From Halopseudomonas pelagia (GTDB lineage Bacteria; Pseudomonadota; Gammaproteobacteria; Pseudomonadales; Pseudomonadaceae): a DNA stretch of 64,000 nt. Positions 55,968 through 64,000 of this stretch are shown here, one piece after another (within the stretch, counting starts at the first letter, position 1; the number at the start of each line of letters is the position of its first letter). A model generated the notes under the pieces. It saw only the letters and a list, made by a program, of their open reading frames with translations. It did no database searches and had not been told where the DNA came from. The stretch lies in the NCBI RefSeq assembly GCF_009497895.1, contig NZ_CP033116.1:4030001-4094000 (forward strand). Direction: 5' to 3'. Both the position numbers and the translations under genes were made by a program.

Positions 55968-56186
55968 GAACATCCGTTGGGGCACGTAGCAAACTCCTGA
56001 AATGAATGGCGTACGATACCAGAGCATGAGGTTAACAGCGTCGCACAAAAAACCTTGGCGGGGTACGCTTGAGCTATTACCAGATGCGCGGAATTATCAG
56101 GTCTGGTACCGGTCTTACATTCGACTGCATCACGGGCCACTACGCCACATCAAAAGCCCGATTTCACCTCAGAAGGAACTTACGCT

Positions 56187-56891
56187 ATGCGCTTAGCAAC
56201 AATTGCACCGATTTGTCTTGGCCTGGGGCTGGCACTCAACGCCCAGGGTCTGCTGGCAGAAGAAGTTCGTTACAACCAGGTATCCCTGCGTGCCGAAGTG
56301 CAGCAGGCGGTCAGCCACGACACCCTCCAGGTCCGCCTGTACGCCGAAGAACAAGCCAAGGACGCTGGCAAACTCGCTACCAGCATCACCGAACGCCTGA
56401 ACAAAGCGCTGGATATTGCCCGCCAGACCGAGGGCGTTAGCGTCTCCAGCGGCAATCGCAGTAGCCAACCGGTTTATGACGAAAAAGGGGAGAAGATCAT
56501 TGCCTGGCGTGAGCGTGGCGACATTCTGCTCGAAAGCACCGATTTCGCCAGTCTGTCTACGCTCACCGGCAAACTGATGGATGAGCTCAACCTGGACGAC
56601 ATGCAATTCAGCCTGTCCCCCGAGAGCCGTCGCAGCACCGAAGACGAGTTGATTCGCGAAGCCATAGAAGCCTTCAAGGCCCGTGCCGATATAGCCACGC
56701 GCAGCCTGGGCGGGACCGACTACAAGATCGTCAATCTGAACCTGAACAGTCAGTTCATGCAGCCGCCGATGTATCGCGGCGCGAAAGTGGCCATGATGGC
56801 CGACGCCGAGTCAGCCAGCCCTTCGGTTGAAGGTGGGCAGGCCGATGTCACCGTCAGTGCCGACGGCATCATCGAAGTCGATCTGCCCTGA
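56187..56891 (+). CDS. SIMPL domain (DUF541) periplasmic protein
   Basis: 234 residues with a signal peptide (MRLATIAPICLGLGLALNAQ, cleaved near LLAEE). The rest is one SIMPL/DUF541 domain, which forms ring oligomers in characterised members of the family. Molecular function unknown. Convergent with the 71-residue gene below. Confidence 0.88.
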   Translation: MRLATIAPICLGLGLALNAQGLLAEEVRYNQVSLRAEVQQAVSHDTLQVRLYAEEQAKDAGKLATSITERLNKALDIARQTEGVSVSSGNRSSQPVYDEKGEKIIAWRERGDILLESTDFASLSTLTGKLMDELNLDDMQFSLSPESRRSTEDELIREAIEAFKARADIATRSLGGTDYKIVNLNLNSQFMQPPMYRGAKVAMMADAESASPSVEGGQADVTVSADGIIEVDLP

Positions 56892-56906
56892 ACCTTTCGC
56901 CCTGTC

Positions 56907-57122
56907 TTACGGCCGCATAAAGGCGTAATCCGCATCCTCGTCGAGGTTCTCGGCGAGGAAGTGCAGCTCATGCGCAATATCGCTGATGCTCCGCTTACGG
57001 CGATATACCGCGATCACCTCATTCATCAACGCCTTGGCCAGTTCCTGCTCGTTGAAGCCCTGCGCCTGCGCCGTTAGCAGATTGTCCTGCATCAACTGCG
57101 CCGCCAACTTATATACCGACAT
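56907..57122 (-). CDS. Conserved small hypothetical protein
   Basis: 71 residues, MSVYKLAAQLMQDNLLTAQA, then FNEQELAKALMNEVIAVYRR. Helical and acidic at the C-terminus, no membrane segment. The AGGAGG ribosome site is strong. No family name that I can assign. Confidence 0.8.
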   Translation of the reverse strand: MSVYKLAAQLMQDNLLTAQAQGFNEQELAKALMNEVIAVYRRKRSISDIAHELHFLAENLDEDADYAFMRP

Positions 57123-57186
57123 GATCAGCCCTCCTGTTGAAAAGCCTATTTCAGCACACTATTGAGCCGGAGAATGTTGATCTGGC

Positions 57187-57873
57187 TCAGCTTTTATCAT
57201 TCGGATCGAAGGGTTCCTGCAGGTAGCGGTCGCTATCGAAGGTGTCGACCCAGTCCGGGTAGAAGACCACCAGACCCGCCACTACGGTGCCGTTGATAAA
57301 GGCTTCGGGGAACGCGACCAGCAGCAGATAACCAAACACCTCCAGCAATGGCGCCGGCATGACCAACTCGCCGGACCAGGTCAGCATTCCCATACCCGCG
57401 AGGACAGTGACCACGGCGCTGACACCGGCGGCAAAAAAGCCACTGATAAAAATGTACATGAACAGATTGCTTGGCTTGAAGCGTTCCAGCCCCTGACTGA
57501 TCAGCAGGGTAACCGTTACCGGCAGCAACACACGCAGAATGCCGTTGGCGCCCAGGGCCGCAGGGTCGTCCCAACCAATCACTACCATCCCAAGCTGCGC
57601 CAGCGTTCCGGCAATGATCGCAAGCTGCCAGTTCAGCAGCAACGTGACCGCAGTCAAGCCGATAAAATGAAAAGTCAGGCCATTGTCGAAGTCGCGCCGG
57701 ACCAGCCACAACACCGCCAGTAGAAACATGCTGCCGAACAGCAAATGCTGACGGCGATTATCCGCCAGCAGCTCTATCCACGACACCCTGAACAACGCCC
57801 AGAGCACCGCGCCGCCATACAGCAGCATGGCCAAAACGCACTGGGTGGTGGTCAACAAACTGGCTGCCAACAT
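57187..57873 (-). CDS. CbiM-like energy-coupling factor transporter permease
   Basis: 228 residues from ATG 57873; upstream in-frame starts are less likely. Six or seven membrane helices, with GLTFHFIGLTAVTLLLNWQL and FPEAFINGTVVAGLVVFYPD matching the CbiM/ECF permease family that imports Co or Ni with other ECF subunits. No ATPase or CbiQ gene is adjacent, so it may be a stand-alone member. Confidence 0.8.
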   Translation of the reverse strand: MLAASLLTTTQCVLAMLLYGGAVLWALFRVSWIELLADNRRQHLLFGSMFLLAVLWLVRRDFDNGLTFHFIGLTAVTLLLNWQLAIIAGTLAQLGMVVIGWDDPAALGANGILRVLLPVTVTLLISQGLERFKPSNLFMYIFISGFFAAGVSAVVTVLAGMGMLTWSGELVMPAPLLEVFGYLLLVAFPEAFINGTVVAGLVVFYPDWVDTFDSDRYLQEPFDPNDKS

Positions 57874-58101
57874 ACTTTGCTCTCTGCGCTGACTAATCCA
57901 AGGATGATAGCAGCACCGCCAGCGCATCTCACTGACAGGTTGTCGCAGGGGCAGCCCCTGAATTTGCGCGCCACCCGCTCCCTGCTGCGACGGCCAGCAA
58001 AGCAACGGATGCATTCCACGCGGGCAGGGACTAGAATGAGCCCATAGTCAGTCAAGCCTGAACGCAGCAACGTACTGCACCCTGATAAAAAAGGTCCCAA
58101 C

Positions 58102-58278
58102 ATGCCCAGCCGCCTGTATCCCGAAGACCAGAAAAAGGTAGATGAATATCTCAATCTGCCAACCCAGAAAGTTGAGCGCAAACCCTTCAAGGTCTGGCTG
58201 CTGCTGCTGGTGATTCTTGGCACGGTTATCGGTATGGGCCTGCTCTCGCGCCTGCTCGGCAACCTGGTTCTGGGCTAA
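58102..58278 (+). CDS. DUF3094 family small membrane protein
   Basis: 58 residues: MPSRLYPEDQKKVDEYLNLP, then a C-terminal membrane helix VWLLLLVILGTVIGMGLLSR. This is the DUF3094 protein conserved in Pseudomonas, often next to ndh as here. Function unknown. Confidence 0.85.
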   Translation: MPSRLYPEDQKKVDEYLNLPTQKVERKPFKVWLLLLVILGTVIGMGLLSRLLGNLVLG

Positions 58279-58350
58279 GCTCGCACCCCGAGCACCTGTG
58301 TTCCCCGCGCTTGCACTGACGCCCGGTTTATTTCTTACTGAGTCAAGTCC

Positions 58351-59733
58351 ATGTCGCACGCTGAATCGTCGTACGCTGAATCGCAGGTTGCATTACCCCG
58401 CATACTGATTGTAGGTGGTGGCGCCGGAGGTCTGGAGCTGGCAACCCGCCTGGGTCGCCGTTTAGGCAAAAAGAAACGCGCCCGCATCACCTTGGTCGAT
58501 GCCAACATGACGCATATCTGGAAGCCACTGTTGCATGAGGTGGCCGCCGGCTCGCTGAACTCCACGGACGACGAGCTCAACTATGTCGCCCAGGCCAAAT
58601 GGAATCACTTCCACTTCCAACTCGGCGCCATGACCCACCTTGATCGCGAGCGACGCATCATACGTCTGCAGTCAATAGCCGACGAACAAGGCCTGGAGCT
58701 GATTCCCGAGCGGGAAATCGGCTATGACTACCTGGTACTCGCGGTGGGCAGCACCACCAACGATTTCAATACACCGGGCGCGGCCGAGCATTGCCTGTTT
58801 CTGGATACCCGGGCCCAGGCCGAACGCTTCCACCGCTTACTGCTGAATCAATACATGAAGGCCCAGGCCAGCGGTGACGAGGACAGCATTCCATTGCCCG
58901 GCAGCCGACCAGCAAACCCGATGATGCGCAATGGCGAGAAGATCAACGTTGCCATCATCGGCGCCGGCGCCACCGGGGTAGAACTGGCGGCTGAGTTGCA
59001 TCACGCTGCCCGTCTGCTGCAGGCTTACGGATTGGACCGCATCAGCCCGGAAGATTTGAACATCAACCTGATCGAAGCCAGCGGTCGGGTCTTGCCCGCC
59101 CTGCCCGAACGCATCAGCGATCCAGTCACCGCCACACTGGAAAGGCTCGGGGTGAAGCTGCATACCGGTTCGCCGGTTAAAGAAGTCACCGCCGACAGCC
59201 TGCTGCTGGATAATGGCGAGCGCATCCCGGCTTCGCTCAAGGTCTGGGCCGCCGGCATCCGCGCCCCGCGCTTTCTCACCGAACTGGGGCTGGAAACCAA
59301 CCGGATCAATCAACTGGCGGTTTACAACACGTTGCAAACCACCCTGGATGATCGCATCTTTGCCTTCGGTGACTGCGCTGCCTGCCCTTCCGGCGAGGAA
59401 GGGAAGTTCGTACCGCCGCGAGCCCAGGCTGCCCACCAGCAGGCTACCCTGCTGGGCAAGAACCTGACCCGGCTGATCGAAGGCAAGGAACTGCTGACCT
59501 ACAAGTATCGCGATTATGGCTCGCTGATTTCGCTGGCCAGCTTCAGCGCGGTCGGCAACTTGATGGGCAACCTGACCGGCAGCGTCATGCTCGAGGGTAA
59601 ACTGGCGCGGCTGTTCTATATCTCCCTGTACCGCATGCATCAGATGGCGCTGTACGGCGTGCCACGCACTCTGCTGCTGATGCTCAGCGATCGCATAGGC
59701 CGCAGTACCGAACCGCGATTGAAGCTGCACTGA
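58351..59733 (+). CDS. ndh: Type II NADH:quinone dehydrogenase
   Basis: 460 residues. FAD motif ILIVGGGAGGLELATRLGRR, NAD motif VAIIGAGATGVELAAELHHA, the VWAAGI and FAFGDCAA blocks, and a C-terminal amphipathic membrane-anchoring helix region. Non-proton-pumping oxidation of NADH to quinone at the inner membrane. Confidence 0.95.
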   Translation: MSHAESSYAESQVALPRILIVGGGAGGLELATRLGRRLGKKKRARITLVDANMTHIWKPLLHEVAAGSLNSTDDELNYVAQAKWNHFHFQLGAMTHLDRERRIIRLQSIADEQGLELIPEREIGYDYLVLAVGSTTNDFNTPGAAEHCLFLDTRAQAERFHRLLLNQYMKAQASGDEDSIPLPGSRPANPMMRNGEKINVAIIGAGATGVELAAELHHAARLLQAYGLDRISPEDLNINLIEASGRVLPALPERISDPVTATLERLGVKLHTGSPVKEVTADSLLLDNGERIPASLKVWAAGIRAPRFLTELGLETNRINQLAVYNTLQTTLDDRIFAFGDCAACPSGEEGKFVPPRAQAAHQQATLLGKNLTRLIEGKELLTYKYRDYGSLISLASFSAVGNLMGNLTGSVMLEGKLARLFYISLYRMHQMALYGVPRTLLLMLSDRIGRSTEPRLKLH

Positions 59734-59737
59734 GCAC

Positions 59738-59762
59738 CACTGGCGGACTTAGTCCGCCAGTG
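59738..59762. terminator. Palindromic terminator between convergent ndh and DUF2891
   Basis: CACTGGCGGACT and AGTCCGCCAGTG form a perfect 12-bp stem around one base. It overlaps the last codons of the DUF2891 gene and serves both convergent genes. Confidence 0.6.
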
Positions 59763-60756
59763 CCAGCAGCGCGAAAGTGGTTAGCCAATGCTCGCCCATA
59801 TAGTCATCCTGAAGATGCGCCAGCCCCGCCTGCAAGTGGGTGCTGGCAACACTTTCAAGCAGCGCTTTACGAGCGTCGGCTGCCGGCAAATCGGCCGCCA
59901 ACCGGCGCATGCACCAGGCCCGGCTCAAATTCAATCCGTCCAGATGCGCCAGCCGGCCATCACTGCGATCGGTAACGCCCACCGGGCTCAACAAGCAGCT
60001 CGGCTGTCCCGCCGCCAGATCGGGTAAAAACCGCGAGAACCAGACCCCGAAATCCGCCCCCGGCAGGACGCGCTGCATCAATAATGCCTGCTGCCAACTG
60101 GGCGACAGAAAATCCTCACCGCCGGGCTCCCAGGGTCGACTGTCCTGATCGTCGAGAAAGTAGTACCGGGCTCTGGCGTAAATGATCTGCTGTAGGGCCT
60201 GATCGCCTGCCTGGTGCGCGTAGTCCAGCGCCAGCGTCAGGGCAAAGGCGGTGTTGGAATGGCTGCCGCTGCGTATCGGAAAAGCCAGCTTCGGCAGGTA
60301 GCGGGTAAAGCGCACGGCTAGCTCCTCTGCCAACGGCTGTAAATTGCGCCTCCAGCGCTCACCAGCGCCCGTCGGCAACAAAGCCAGCTCTTGGGCCAGC
60401 TTCAGTAACCAGGCCCAGCCATAAGGCCGTTCAAAGCCCTGGCGGCCCGGCAGCATAAAGTAGTCCAGCTCGCCAGCCACCTTACCGGCGGTCAATTGCT
60501 CGTTAAACAGTTCGGTAATCGCCGCCGCCTCAGGCAGCTCAGGATGAATACGCAGCAGATGCGTCAGCAGCCAATAGCTGTGTACGCAGGAGTGCCAGTC
60601 ATAGCTGCCATAGAAAATCGGATGCTGCTGATGCGGCAAGGCGAGGTCGCCGGGCGAATTCAACCGCAGGTTTCCCGAATGGGGATACTCGCGGCGCACA
60701 TGGCCCAGAGCGATCTGTGCAAAGTGGCTGGCGCTGTCGGCGGTCAGAATAAACAT
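59749..60756 (-). CDS. DUF2891 family protein
   Basis: 335 residues from ATG 60756. Matches DUF2891: HPIFYGSYDWHSCVHSYWLL near residue 50, PYGWAWLLKLAQEL, and a C-terminal YMGEHWLTTFALLAL. Likely an alpha/alpha-barrel fold; activity unknown. Confidence 0.85.
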   Translation of the reverse strand: MFILTADSASHFAQIALGHVRREYPHSGNLRLNSPGDLALPHQQHPIFYGSYDWHSCVHSYWLLTHLLRIHPELPEAAAITELFNEQLTAGKVAGELDYFMLPGRQGFERPYGWAWLLKLAQELALLPTGAGERWRRNLQPLAEELAVRFTRYLPKLAFPIRSGSHSNTAFALTLALDYAHQAGDQALQQIIYARARYYFLDDQDSRPWEPGGEDFLSPSWQQALLMQRVLPGADFGVWFSRFLPDLAAGQPSCLLSPVGVTDRSDGRLAHLDGLNLSRAWCMRRLAADLPAADARKALLESVASTHLQAGLAHLQDDYMGEHWLTTFALLALAD

Positions 60757-60927
60757 GAGGGCAATTCGAAATACAGGGCTGAATACAAGGCCGGCACTCT
60801 CCACAAATCAGTGGGGATACCATAGAGGCTGAGCATCAAGGGCACAAGCCAGACACGCGCAATTGCGGATAGCCAGGGTAGTAAAAACAGAGGGGGGATG
60901 ACGCGAGAAGCAGAGAACGGTTTTGAG

Positions 60928-61003
60928 TGGTGGGTCGTGTAGGATTCGAACCTACGACCAATTGGTTAAAAGCCAACTGCTCTACCAACTGAGCTAACGA
61001 CCC
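60928..61003 (-). tRNA. tRNA-Lys (UUU)
   Basis: 76 nt including an encoded CCA. Acceptor GGGTCGT/ACGACCC, D-arm GCTCAGTTGGTAGAGC, anticodon loop CTTTTAA with UUU, T-arm TAGGTTCGAATCCTA. Confidence 0.97.
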
Positions 61004-61028
61004 ATGCTCAAAAAACCGGTAAAAAAAG

Positions 61029-61105
61029 TGGTCGGGGTAGAGGGATTCGAACTCTCGACATCCTGCTCCCAAAGCAGGCGCGCTACCAGGCTGCGCTATA
61101 CCCCG
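61029..61105 (-). tRNA. tRNA-Pro (UGG)
   Basis: 77 nt with encoded CCA. Acceptor CGGGGTA/TACCCCG, anticodon loop TTTGGGA with UGG, T-arm GAGAGTTCGAATCCCTC. Confidence 0.97.
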
Positions 61106-61118
61106 ATCATGTTCCAAG

Positions 61119-61194
61119 TGGCTCCGCGACCAGGACTCGAACCTGGGACCCAATGATTAACAGTCATTTGCTCTACCAACTGAGCTATCGCGGA
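61119..61194 (-). tRNA. tRNA-Asn (GUU)
   Basis: 76 nt with encoded CCA. Acceptor TCCGCGA/TCGCGGA, anticodon loop CTGTTAA with GUU, T-arm CCAGGTTCGAGTCCTGG. First gene of the Asn-Pro-Lys transcript. Confidence 0.97.
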
Positions 61195-61258
61195 ATTACT
61201 TCTAACACCCTGACAGCAGTAGGTAAGTTGCGTTACATATCCCCTGTCAAGGCGCGCC

Positions 61259-61286
61259 ATTTTACCGGCCAGCGTCAGACTGTCAA
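61259..61286 (-). promoter_or_regulatory. Promoter of the tRNA cluster
   Basis: Minus-strand TTGACA (61286-61281), 16-bp spacer, TAAAAT (61264-61259), then a GC-rich discriminator GGCGCGCC typical of stringently controlled stable-RNA promoters. It lies about 60 bp before tRNA-Asn. Confidence 0.85.
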
Positions 61287-61403
61287 CCCCAAAATGATGC
61301 ATTAACCAACAACATACGAATACAGGCCGAAAAATGCGCGCTTGAGCCATGCCAAAGGTAAGCGCAGCAAAGCCGAACTGTTACAACCCAGTGCCCCATA
61401 ACG

Positions 61404-61428
61404 AAAAAGCCCGCTGGTTAAGCGGGCT
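61404..61428 (-). terminator. Terminator of pckA
   Basis: AGCCCGCT/AGCGGGCT stem; on the minus strand it is followed by TTTTT. 22 bp past the pckA stop. Confidence 0.88.
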
Positions 61429-61449
61429 ATTTCATACGGCTGAAACCAC

Positions 61450-62994
61450 TTAGAGCTTCGGACCCGCTGCGACTATGTCGTCTGCAACTTCAAACTTCTT
61501 GAAGTTCTCAACAAACAAGGTTGCCAAGGCAGTAGCTGCTGCGTCGTATTCTGCACCGTCTGCCCAGGTGTTGCGTGGGTTCAGCAGCGCGGTGTCAACA
61601 CCTGGCACTGATTTTGGCACATCCAGATTGATCACTGGCAAATGCTCGGTTTCGGTGCCAATCAGAGCGCCGGACTGAATGGCTGCAATAATGCCACGCG
61701 TGGTCGGTATGCTGAACCGATTACCCTTGCCGTACGGGCCGCCAGTCCAACCGGTATTGACCAGGTAGACCTTGCTCCCGAACGCGTTGATACGCTTGAT
61801 CAGCAGCTCGGCATACTCGCCTGCCGGACGCGGGAAGAACGGCGCACCGAAACAGGTGGAGAAAGTCGACTTGATGCCACCACCCGAGCCCATCTCGGTG
61901 GAGCCCACCAGCGCGGTATAACCAGACAGAAAGTGATAGGCGGCCTGTTCGTTGTTCAGAATCGACACGGGCGGCAACACGCCAGTCAGGTCACAGGTCA
62001 GGAAGATGATCGCATTCGGCTCGCCGGCACGGTTGGCTTCAACACGCTTCTCGACGTGCTCCAACGGGTAGGCAACGCGGGTGTTCTGCGTCAGGCTGAC
62101 GTCGGCGTAATCGGCTACACGGCTCTGCTGATCGATAACCACGTTCTCTATGATCGAACCGAACTTGATGGCATTCCAGATTACCGGCTCGTTCTTCTGC
62201 GACAGATCAATACACTTGGCGTAACAGCCGCCTTCAATATTGAACACTGAACCGGTGGCCCAACCGTGCTCGTCATCACCGATCAGGTTACGCGCCGGAT
62301 CGGCGGACAGTGTGGTCTTGCCGGTGCCGGAAAGGCCAAAAAACAGGGTGGTGTCGCCTTCGTCGCCAACGTTGGCGGCGCAATGCATCGGCAGCACATC
62401 TTTGGCAGGCAGCAGGAAGTTCTGTACCGAGAACATGGCTTTCTTCATCTCGCCGGCGTACTGCATACCGGCGAGCAGCACTTTGCGCTCGGCGAAATTG
62501 ATGATCACACAGCCATCGCTGTTGGTGCCATCACGCTCTGGCTCACAAACGAAGTGCGGCGCATTGATGATGTGCCAACGATCCTTGGCAGCCGGATTGA
62601 ACTGCTCGGGATTGATGAACAGGGTACGCCCGAACAGGTTGTGCCAGGCGGTTTCCGTCGCCATGACCACGGGCAAATAATGCTCGGGGTCAGCACCTAC
62701 GTGCACATGGGAGACGAAGCTGGTGCGCTCGGCCAGGTAGGTAGCGACGCGCTTCCACAGGGCATCGAACTTGTCCGCCGGGAAGGGTCGGTTGATCGGC
62801 CCCCAGGCGATGGAAGCCTGCGTGGAAGGCTCTTCCACAATGAAGCGGTCCATTGGCGAGCGACCGGTACGCTCACCAGTTTTGACTACCAGAGCGCCGT
62901 TATCAGCCAACTGGCCTTCATTCCCTTGAATCGCCAACTCGATGAGATGAGCGATGCTCAGATCGGTGTGAACAGTGTGGATACTTTGCGTCAT
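61450..62994 (-). CDS. pckA: Phosphoenolpyruvate carboxykinase (ATP)
   Basis: 514 residues. P-loop [13 protein letters not shown], metal/substrate motifs [34 protein letters not shown], and [13 protein letters not shown]. It converts oxaloacetate + ATP to PEP, the entry to gluconeogenesis. Downstream of hslO as in other pseudomonads. Confidence 0.96.
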   Translation of the reverse strand: MTQSIHTVHTDLSIAHLIELAIQGNEGQLADNGALVVKTGERTGRSPMDRFIVEEPSTQASIAWGPINRPFPADKFDALWKRVATYLAERTSFVSHVHVGADPEHYLPVVMATETAWHNLFGRTLFINPEQFNPAAKDRWHIINAPHFVCEPERDGTNSDGCVIINFAERKVLLAGMQYAGEMKKAMFSVQNFLLPAKDVLPMHCAANVGDEGDTTLFFGLSGTGKTTLSADPARNLIGDDEHGWATGSVFNIEGGCYAKCIDLSQKNEPVIWNAIKFGSIIENVVIDQQSRVADYADVSLTQNTRVAYPLEHVEKRVEANRAGEPNAIIFLTCDLTGVLPPVSILNNEQAAYHFLSGYTALVGSTEMGSGGGIKSTFSTCFGAPFFPRPAGEYAELLIKRINAFGSKVYLVNTGWTGGPYGKGNRFSIPTTRGIIAAIQSGALIGTETEHLPVINLDVPKSVPGVDTALLNPRNTWADGAEYDAAATALATLFVENFKKFEVADDIVAAGPKL

Positions 62995-63216
62995 CGAAAC
63001 TCATCCTCTTCGGCTGTGACCGAAATCTTCATAAGACCGGTCATTCGGTCTCAGCTCTGTAATTACGCTTGAAAGTACGCTGGCTCAGCGCTCAGGCGCG
63101 CCATTATGCCAAAAAAAGCTTTAGCGTGCTAAGTCTGTTGCGCCAACGGTCTGCATGAAACTGATAGTTATCGGCTATCTGGATGGAGCACCCGTATCGC
63201 AGGTGCTCCGTCGCGT

Positions 63217-64000
63217 TCAATGCAGGCTGCGGGCATGCTTTTGAGCGGCACTGAACAGATCAATCAGTTCCGCCTCGGCGAAGCGATAACGGGCATTGCA
63301 GAACTGACAGTCGACTTCTATTTCGCCGCCCTGTTCCGCCAGCAGCGCCAACGCATCCTCGCGCCCCAGACTGACCAGCGCATTGCCCGATCGTTCAGCC
63401 GAACAGCTACATTCGAAGCGCACTGTAGCCGGGTCGAACAGGCGCAGGTCCTCCTGATGGAACAACCGGTGCAGCAGGGTCTGGTTGTCCAGTGAAAGCA
63501 ACTCTTCCGCAGTCAGGGTATTGGCCAGAATGCTCAGGTGTTCCCAGGTCGCATCGCGGTCTTCAGGGTCGATCTGGCGGTCAGCCGGCAATGCCTGCAG
63601 CAGGAAACCACGAGCAGTGCGACCGTCGGCCTGCAATCTGAAGCGCGTCGGCAACTGTTCGGAGTTATCAAAATAAGCGCTCAGCGCATCCGCCAGCGAA
63701 TGTCCTTCCAGCGGAACGATACCCTGATAGCGCTGACCTTCCTGTGGATCAATGGTGATGGTCAGTATGCCGTCGGGCATCAACTCGGGCAGCGAGTCGC
63801 CCTGAATATCTTCACTATAGCGCGCAATACCACGCAGGGCCTGATCGCTGGAGCATTCCACCATCAAGGTCGACAGCGGGCCGGAGGAGCGCGCCTGAAG
63901 TATCAACAGCCCGTCGAACTTGATCGTGGTCGACAACAGCACAGTTGCGGCCAGCATCTCGCCGAGCAACGCCTTTACCGATTCCGGATAGTCATGTTTG
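63217..64000 (-). CDS. hslO: Redox-regulated chaperone Hsp33, N-terminus off right edge
   Basis: The frame is open to the window end; the visible start HDYPESVKALLGEMLAATVL is about 30-40 residues into Hsp33. The C-terminal zinc switch has FECSCSAERS and DCQFCNARY (CxC...CxxC). Activated by disulphide formation under oxidative stress. The gene order hslO-pckA is usual in pseudomonads. Confidence 0.94.
   Translation of the reverse strand, partial: KHDYPESVKALLGEMLAATVLLSTTIKFDGLLILQARSSGPLSTLMVECSSDQALRGIARYSEDIQGDSLPELMPDGILTITIDPQEGQRYQGIVPLEGHSLADALSAYFDNSEQLPTRFRLQADGRTARGFLLQALPADRQIDPEDRDATWEHLSILANTLTAEELLSLDNQTLLHRLFHQEDLRLFDPATVRFECSCSAERSGNALVSLGREDALALLAEQGGEIEVDCQFCNARYRFAEAELIDLFSAAQKHARSLH

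Noticed and set aside
57874..58050. Cobalamin riboswitch upstream of the CbiM-like permease
   Set aside because: No B12-box or conserved core was found in the leader.

Overview
The window is high-GC bacterial DNA with a gammaproteobacterial, Pseudomonadaceae-type gene content: SpeC-type ornithine decarboxylase, RoxS/RoxR, type II NDH, a DUF3094 small protein, hslO next to pckA, and a MalT-type LuxR regulator beside DUF1329 and acyl-CoA ligase genes. A marine or halotolerant Pseudomonas relative (Halopseudomonas-like) is my inference; no rRNA or other marker in the window settles it.

Layout. 1-9.1 kb: lipid/alkane-type block on the minus strand (DHA2 efflux pump cut by the left edge, MalT/AlkS-like regulator, secreted DUF1329 protein, acyl-CoA ligase) with a divergent thiolase. 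The DUF1329 and ligase genes share one promoter architecture. 9.2-14 kb: DUF2892 protein behind a perfect 22-bp palindrome, the queuosine-precursor transporter YhhQ under a probable preQ1-I riboswitch, a zinc metallopeptidase, MgtE, and a MORN-repeat/C13-peptidase lipoprotein.

14.05-20.76 kb is the most unusual part: an AT-richer island that I read as an integron gene-cassette array without an integrase (a CALIN). Six cassettes run on the minus strand: an unknown membrane-anchored protein, an unknown 140-residue protein, a LysE exporter, a restriction-like HSDR_N protein with a frameshift, a Phd/ParE toxin-antitoxin pair and a second LysE exporter. They are separated by attC-like palindromes, and in four of them the gene's stop codon lies inside the attC R box. 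An IS3 and an IS30 element, each with a 3-bp target duplication, have landed in two cassette genes, and both genes can be rebuilt in frame by removing the IS. A decayed higBA pair closes the far end.

21.4-39.4 kb: a 3-hydroxyacyl-CoA dehydrogenase-type SDR, speC, then a nitrogen block (sigma-54 promoter, allophanate hydrolase atzF, GntR regulator, urea transporter urtABCDE), followed by a TAXI-type TRAP transporter with its own sigma-54 promoter and an adjacent DctB/DctD-like two-component system that probably controls it. 39.6-50.8 kb: two paralogous PilZ-DUF1631-GGDEF-EAL genes flank glpD and prfC; the first copy is split by a frameshift. 50.8-64 kb: housekeeping genes (TatD, SDR, leucine-type dehydrogenase, RoxSR, SIMPL, CbiM-like permease, DUF3094, ndh, DUF2891), a tRNA-Asn/Pro/Lys cluster with a clear promoter, pckA, and hslO cut by the right edge.
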